DNA from: Allohoeflea poritis
Lineage (GTDB): Bacteria; Pseudomonadota; Alphaproteobacteria; Rhizobiales; Rhizobiaceae
Assembly (NCBI RefSeq): GCF_027889715.1
Contig: NZ_JAPJZH010000012.1
Span: forward strand, 104,606-168,605
Reading direction: 5' to 3'
Length of the DNA: 64,000 nt
The position numbers and the translations under genes were made by a program. Of the stretch, positions 61,075 through 64,000 are shown one piece after another. The notes below the pieces were generated by a model. It ran no database searches and was not told the origin of the DNA. It saw nothing but the letters and a program-made list of their open reading frames with translations. Each line of letters starts with the position of its first letter. Positions within the stretch are counted from its first letter, which is position 1.

Positions 61075-62072
61075 CAATGATGATAGCCGCCGTGCCGGAC
61101 CTTGCCGCGAAAGATCCAGTAGGCCGCCGCCGTATAGGCAAGGATCAGCGGCACGAGGACGACCGCGCCGACCAGCAAAAAGCCGAGGCTCTTGTCCGGG
61201 GCGGCGGCCTGCTGAAGGGTGATGGCCGTGGGTACGATGTCCGGCCAGACCGAGATGCCGAGGCCGATATAGCAGAGCAGGAACAGGACCTCCGTCGCCA
61301 GGAACGCGCGCAGCGCCCAGCCCTGCTTCAACGCCTGCCAGATGGTCAGAACGGTCAGCGCGACCAGAACCGGAACCGGGACCGCGTAGATCATGGTCGG
61401 GAAGGTGAACCAGCGCACCCAATACCGCTCGTTTAGCAGAGGGGTCCACAGGCTGACGACAACGATGAACGCCACGGTCGCGGCGGCCAACGGAATGATG
61501 AAACTCTGCGCCCGTTCATGCAGCGCGCCTTCCGTCTTGAGGTTGATCCAGCCGGCGCCGAGCATCGCATAGCCGAAGACGAGCGCCAGGCCCGTGGTGA
61601 CGGAAAACGGGCTGAGCCAGTCCCACCAGCCGCCGGCATAGGCGCGCCCTTCGACCTCGATGCCCTGCAACCAGGCGCCGAGCGCAATGCCCTGCATGAA
61701 GGCAGCGACGAGCGAACCGCCGAAAAAGGCACGTTCCCAGAACCATTTGTGACCGCCGGAATGCACCCGGAATTCGAACGCGACGCCCCTGAATATGAGC
61801 GCCAGGAGCATGACGATCAGCGGCACGTAAAGCGCCGGGAAAATCACCGCGTAGGCAAGCGGGAACACGGCGAAAAGGCCGCCGCCGCCAAGGATCAGCC
61901 AAGTTTCGTTGCCGTCCCACACGGGCGCGATCGCCCCGATCGCCGTATCGCGCTCCGCTTCGTCGCGCAGCAGCGGAAAAAGGATGCCGACGCCAAGATC
62001 GAAACCGTCCAGCGCCACATAGACGAAGACGGCGATGGCGATGACGAAGCCCCAAATCAATGCGAGATCCAT
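61074..62072 (-). CDS. cydB: Cytochrome bd oxidase subunit II
   Basis: The 332-aa protein has about 8-9 hydrophobic helices and the CydB start MDLALIWGFVIAIAVFVYVALDGFDLGVGILFP, with WDGNETWLILGGGGLFAVFPLAYA. It pairs with CydA to make the quinol oxidase. It begins 2 nt after the cydA stop. Confidence 0.96.
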   Translation of the reverse strand: MDLALIWGFVIAIAVFVYVALDGFDLGVGILFPLLRDEAERDTAIGAIAPVWDGNETWLILGGGGLFAVFPLAYAVIFPALYVPLIVMLLALIFRGVAFEFRVHSGGHKWFWERAFFGGSLVAAFMQGIALGAWLQGIEVEGRAYAGGWWDWLSPFSVTTGLALVFGYAMLGAGWINLKTEGALHERAQSFIIPLAAATVAFIVVVSLWTPLLNERYWVRWFTFPTMIYAVPVPVLVALTVLTIWQALKQGWALRAFLATEVLFLLCYIGLGISVWPDIVPTAITLQQAAAPDKSLGFLLVGAVVLVPLILAYTAAAYWIFRGKVRHGGYHH

Positions 62073-62074
62073 CT

Positions 62075-63484
62075 CTACGCCCCCCTGCCCGGTATCAGCA
62101 GCCGAAGGATCTGCACCGCACGCGCGCCGCCCTGGTCGAGCAACCCGCGGGTCTGCGGTTCGGGACTGTCGGGCGGCACTTTCGCCAAGAGGCGTACCGT
62201 GTAGTAGGTGCCGAGGCCGAATATGAAGAGATAGACGACGACAATCACCGCCAGCGATGTGGCAACGGCCGGCGCGGCGACGGGCGAAGCCGATTCCGCT
62301 GTCCGTAGCAGCCCGTAGACCGTATAAGGCTGGCGACCGACCTCGGTCGTCACCCAGCCGCTGAGGACGGCGATATAGCCGGTCGGTCCGAGCAGCAGCG
62401 CGAACCGCGCCAGCCAGGGGCTGTCATAAAGGCGTCCGCGATAGCGCTGCACCAGGCTCCACACGCCCAGGCCCAGGAACAGAAGCCCGAGGCCGACCAT
62501 GATGCGAAACGACCAGAAGACAATATGCACATTGGGCCAGTCCTCGCGCGGGAATGCGTCGAGACCGGTAATTTCCGCGGTGAAATCATGCGTCAGGATG
62601 AACGAGCCGAGATAGGGAATGGAAATGGCATAGTCCATTTTTCCGGCTTCGACATCCGGCCAGCCCACCACGTAGAACGGCGCCGCCGCCTGCGTTTCGA
62701 AATGGCCTTCCAGCGCGGCGATCTTGGCGGGCTGGTGCTTGTAGGTGTTCAGCCCGTGCTGGTCGCCCGCCAGGATTTGAAGCGGCGCGAAAATGGCGAT
62801 GAACCACATGGCCATGGAGAACATCACCCGGGCCGTCTGGTTCTGGCGCTCACGCAAGAGGTGATAGGCGCCGGCGGCGCCGACCACCAGCGCGGTCGTC
62901 AGATATGCGGCGAACACCATATGGACGAAGCGGTAGGGAAACGAGGGATTGAAGACAACCTTCAGCCAGTCCTCCGGAACGAACTGCCCGGCCTCGTTCA
63001 TGCCATAGCCGGCCGGTGTCTGCATCCAACTGTTGACGCTGAGGATCCAGAAGGCCGACATCAGCGTACCGGCCGCCACCAGGAAGGTGGCGATGAAGTG
63101 CAGCGTGGGGCCGACCTTGTCGCGTCCGAACAGCATGACGCCCAGAAACCCCGCCTCGATGAAAAAGGCCGTCATGACCTCGTAGCCGATCAGCGGTCCC
63201 AGCACCGGTCCGGTCTTGTCGCTGAAAACGCTCCAGTTGGTGCCGAATTCGTAGCTCATCATCAGGCCGGACACGACGCCCATGCCGAAGATCACGGCGA
63301 AAGGTTTGATCCAGTAGTCGAAGAGCGTCAGGTAAACCTCTTCGCGCGTTCTCAGCCAGCGCCACTGCACGAAGGCCAGAAAACTGGCGAGCCCGATCGA
63401 AGTGGCGGGAAAGATGATGTGGAAGGACACCGTGAAGGCGAATTGAATGCGGGCAAGAAGGACCGGATCCATCGATTCAAGCAT
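62075..63484 (-). CDS. cydA: Cytochrome bd oxidase subunit I (CIO type)
   Basis: The 469-aa protein carries heme ligands: His in ARIQFAFTVSFHIIFPA, and Met in the later helices, with the quinol-binding GDQHGLNTYKHQPAKIAALEGHFET region. Its short Q-loop and DUF2474 partner indicate the cyanide-insensitive branch (CioA). It reduces O2 to water with quinol. ATG 63484 has CGGAG at 8-nt spacing. Confidence 0.96.
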   Translation of the reverse strand: MLESMDPVLLARIQFAFTVSFHIIFPATSIGLASFLAFVQWRWLRTREEVYLTLFDYWIKPFAVIFGMGVVSGLMMSYEFGTNWSVFSDKTGPVLGPLIGYEVMTAFFIEAGFLGVMLFGRDKVGPTLHFIATFLVAAGTLMSAFWILSVNSWMQTPAGYGMNEAGQFVPEDWLKVVFNPSFPYRFVHMVFAAYLTTALVVGAAGAYHLLRERQNQTARVMFSMAMWFIAIFAPLQILAGDQHGLNTYKHQPAKIAALEGHFETQAAAPFYVVGWPDVEAGKMDYAISIPYLGSFILTHDFTAEITGLDAFPREDWPNVHIVFWSFRIMVGLGLLFLGLGVWSLVQRYRGRLYDSPWLARFALLLGPTGYIAVLSGWVTTEVGRQPYTVYGLLRTAESASPVAAPAVATSLAVIVVVYLFIFGLGTYYTVRLLAKVPPDSPEPQTRGLLDQGGARAVQILRLLIPGRGA

Positions 63485-63624
63485 CGCAGACACTCCGCAT
63501 TATCCAAAGCACATTGCCGGTCATTATCGCCAATCCCCGGCCCGATTCAATCGCCAAGCGTGTATTGTGATCGGACGTGCAATTTTGCCGCACGCGCTTC
63601 GGTAGGCCCGGTTCGGGAATTGTT

Positions 63625-63928
63625 CTAGAGCGAGTTATGATTAGGTTGACGCATTTGACCGCGGCGATTTTGGTCTCTGGCGAGGCGGGTTGCGCGCCGT
63701 GGTGTCACCCCACCACAAGCGCGAGCCAACAACGCCAGGGGGCAAAATCGCCCGGCCCATTTACCGTTGTTATCCAATGGCTTCTTCCTTTCCAGGGTGG
63801 GGGAAATCGGCCCATCGGCGTTATTGCGCCGCTTGCCCGATGCGCTGCATCGCGCTGCACGACGCGCCTAGCCGAATGAACCGATTTTCCACCATCAAAT
63901 GCATCAACCTAATCATAACTCGCTCTAG
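63625..63928. mobile_element. MITE-like element with 34-bp terminal inverted repeats
   Basis: The 304-bp element starts CTAGAGCGAGTTATGATTAG and ends with its reverse complement; 33 of 34 end bases pair. The ends carry CTAG at both borders, the target preferred by IS630/Tc1-type elements, which duplicate TA. The interior has no transposase; its frames show no family-like product. It would be moved by an enzyme supplied elsewhere. Confidence 0.85.
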
Positions 63929-64000
63929 GTCTAATCGACATTCAGGATTCATTTTTGGTTTGATGTGTGATTCATGGGTATCCAGATTCGATTGTCTGGA
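63929..64000. other. Sequence after the MITE, edge of window
   Basis: These 72 AT-richer bases contain a short repeat of GATTCAT (63949 and 63970). I see no gene, and the window ends before any feature can be defined. Confidence 0.3.

Noticed and set aside
63577..63879. 100-codon frame inside the MITE
   Set aside because: It crosses the left inverted repeat, has no transposase motifs and no ribosome site.
1..64000. tRNA, rRNA or CRISPR arrays
   Set aside because: No cloverleaf-like conserved arms with CCA context, no rRNA core sequences and no regularly spaced repeats were found on reading; a tRNAscan or CRISPR finder run would settle this.

Overview
The window is a dense, high-GC (roughly 60%) bacterial chromosome segment. 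The gene families point to an alphaproteobacterium of the order Hyphomicrobiales (Rhizobiales): a fused TrpE-TrpG anthranilate synthase behind a short Trp-Trp leader peptide, a trifunctional-length PutA with a divergent Lrp/AsnC activator, a BetI-choXWV choline module, a NolR-like ArsR regulator, a parDE pair, and a TAXI-TRAP transporter. The genus cannot be fixed from the sequence alone. I saw no rRNA, tRNA or CRISPR array.

Layout. 1-2893: a truncated Nudix gene, a metallophosphoesterase, a small membrane protein and an alpha/beta hydrolase. 2932-8000: two amino-acid biosynthesis genes (leuA and trpEG), each behind a leader-peptide attenuator, with a parDE toxin-antitoxin pair between them. 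8048-15850: a MarR regulator facing an orphan 105-aa protein, a divergent S-adenosylhomocysteinase-like gene, fhs, and putA/putR. 15860-22428: a tightly overlapping five-gene cassette built around an AAA+ ATPase and a coiled-coil protein, the best candidate here for an undescribed system. 22801-28495: cytochrome c, thymidine kinase, then a MarR-controlled TRAP transporter with a divergent esterase-like hydrolase. 28754-44401: an exported protein, betI/choXWV, two lipid or CoA-type catabolic clusters (SDR, CoA-transferase, APH-like kinase), a nucleoside hydrolase, an MFS pump and two FAD oxidoreductases. 44483-56645: a small membrane protein with two c-type cytochromes, a LytTR membrane regulator facing an acyltransferase, two methyltransferases, a rhodanese with a newly seen 43-aa partner, a DUF1330/HxlR pair, and a persulfide-dioxygenase-like MBL enzyme beside a tandem SpoIIAA-like protein. 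56657-63484: two transporters, a crotonase facing its TetR regulator, and a cyanide-insensitive-type cytochrome bd operon (cydA-cydB-DUF2474). 63625-63928: a 304-bp MITE-like element with 34-bp terminal inverted repeats; an end-like relic of it lies at 9052-9110.

How it works together. Much of the region handles amines and amino acids (choline uptake, proline oxidation, putrescine-type oxidation, Leu and Trp synthesis) and one-carbon or methyl chemistry (fhs, the SAH hydrolase relative, two methyltransferases). Regulation is unusually readable: two attenuators, at least four inverted-repeat operators beside cognate MarR/TetR genes, and one orphan operator. The two attenuator leader peptides both start exactly 7 nt after a good -10 box, so both mRNAs are probably leaderless.
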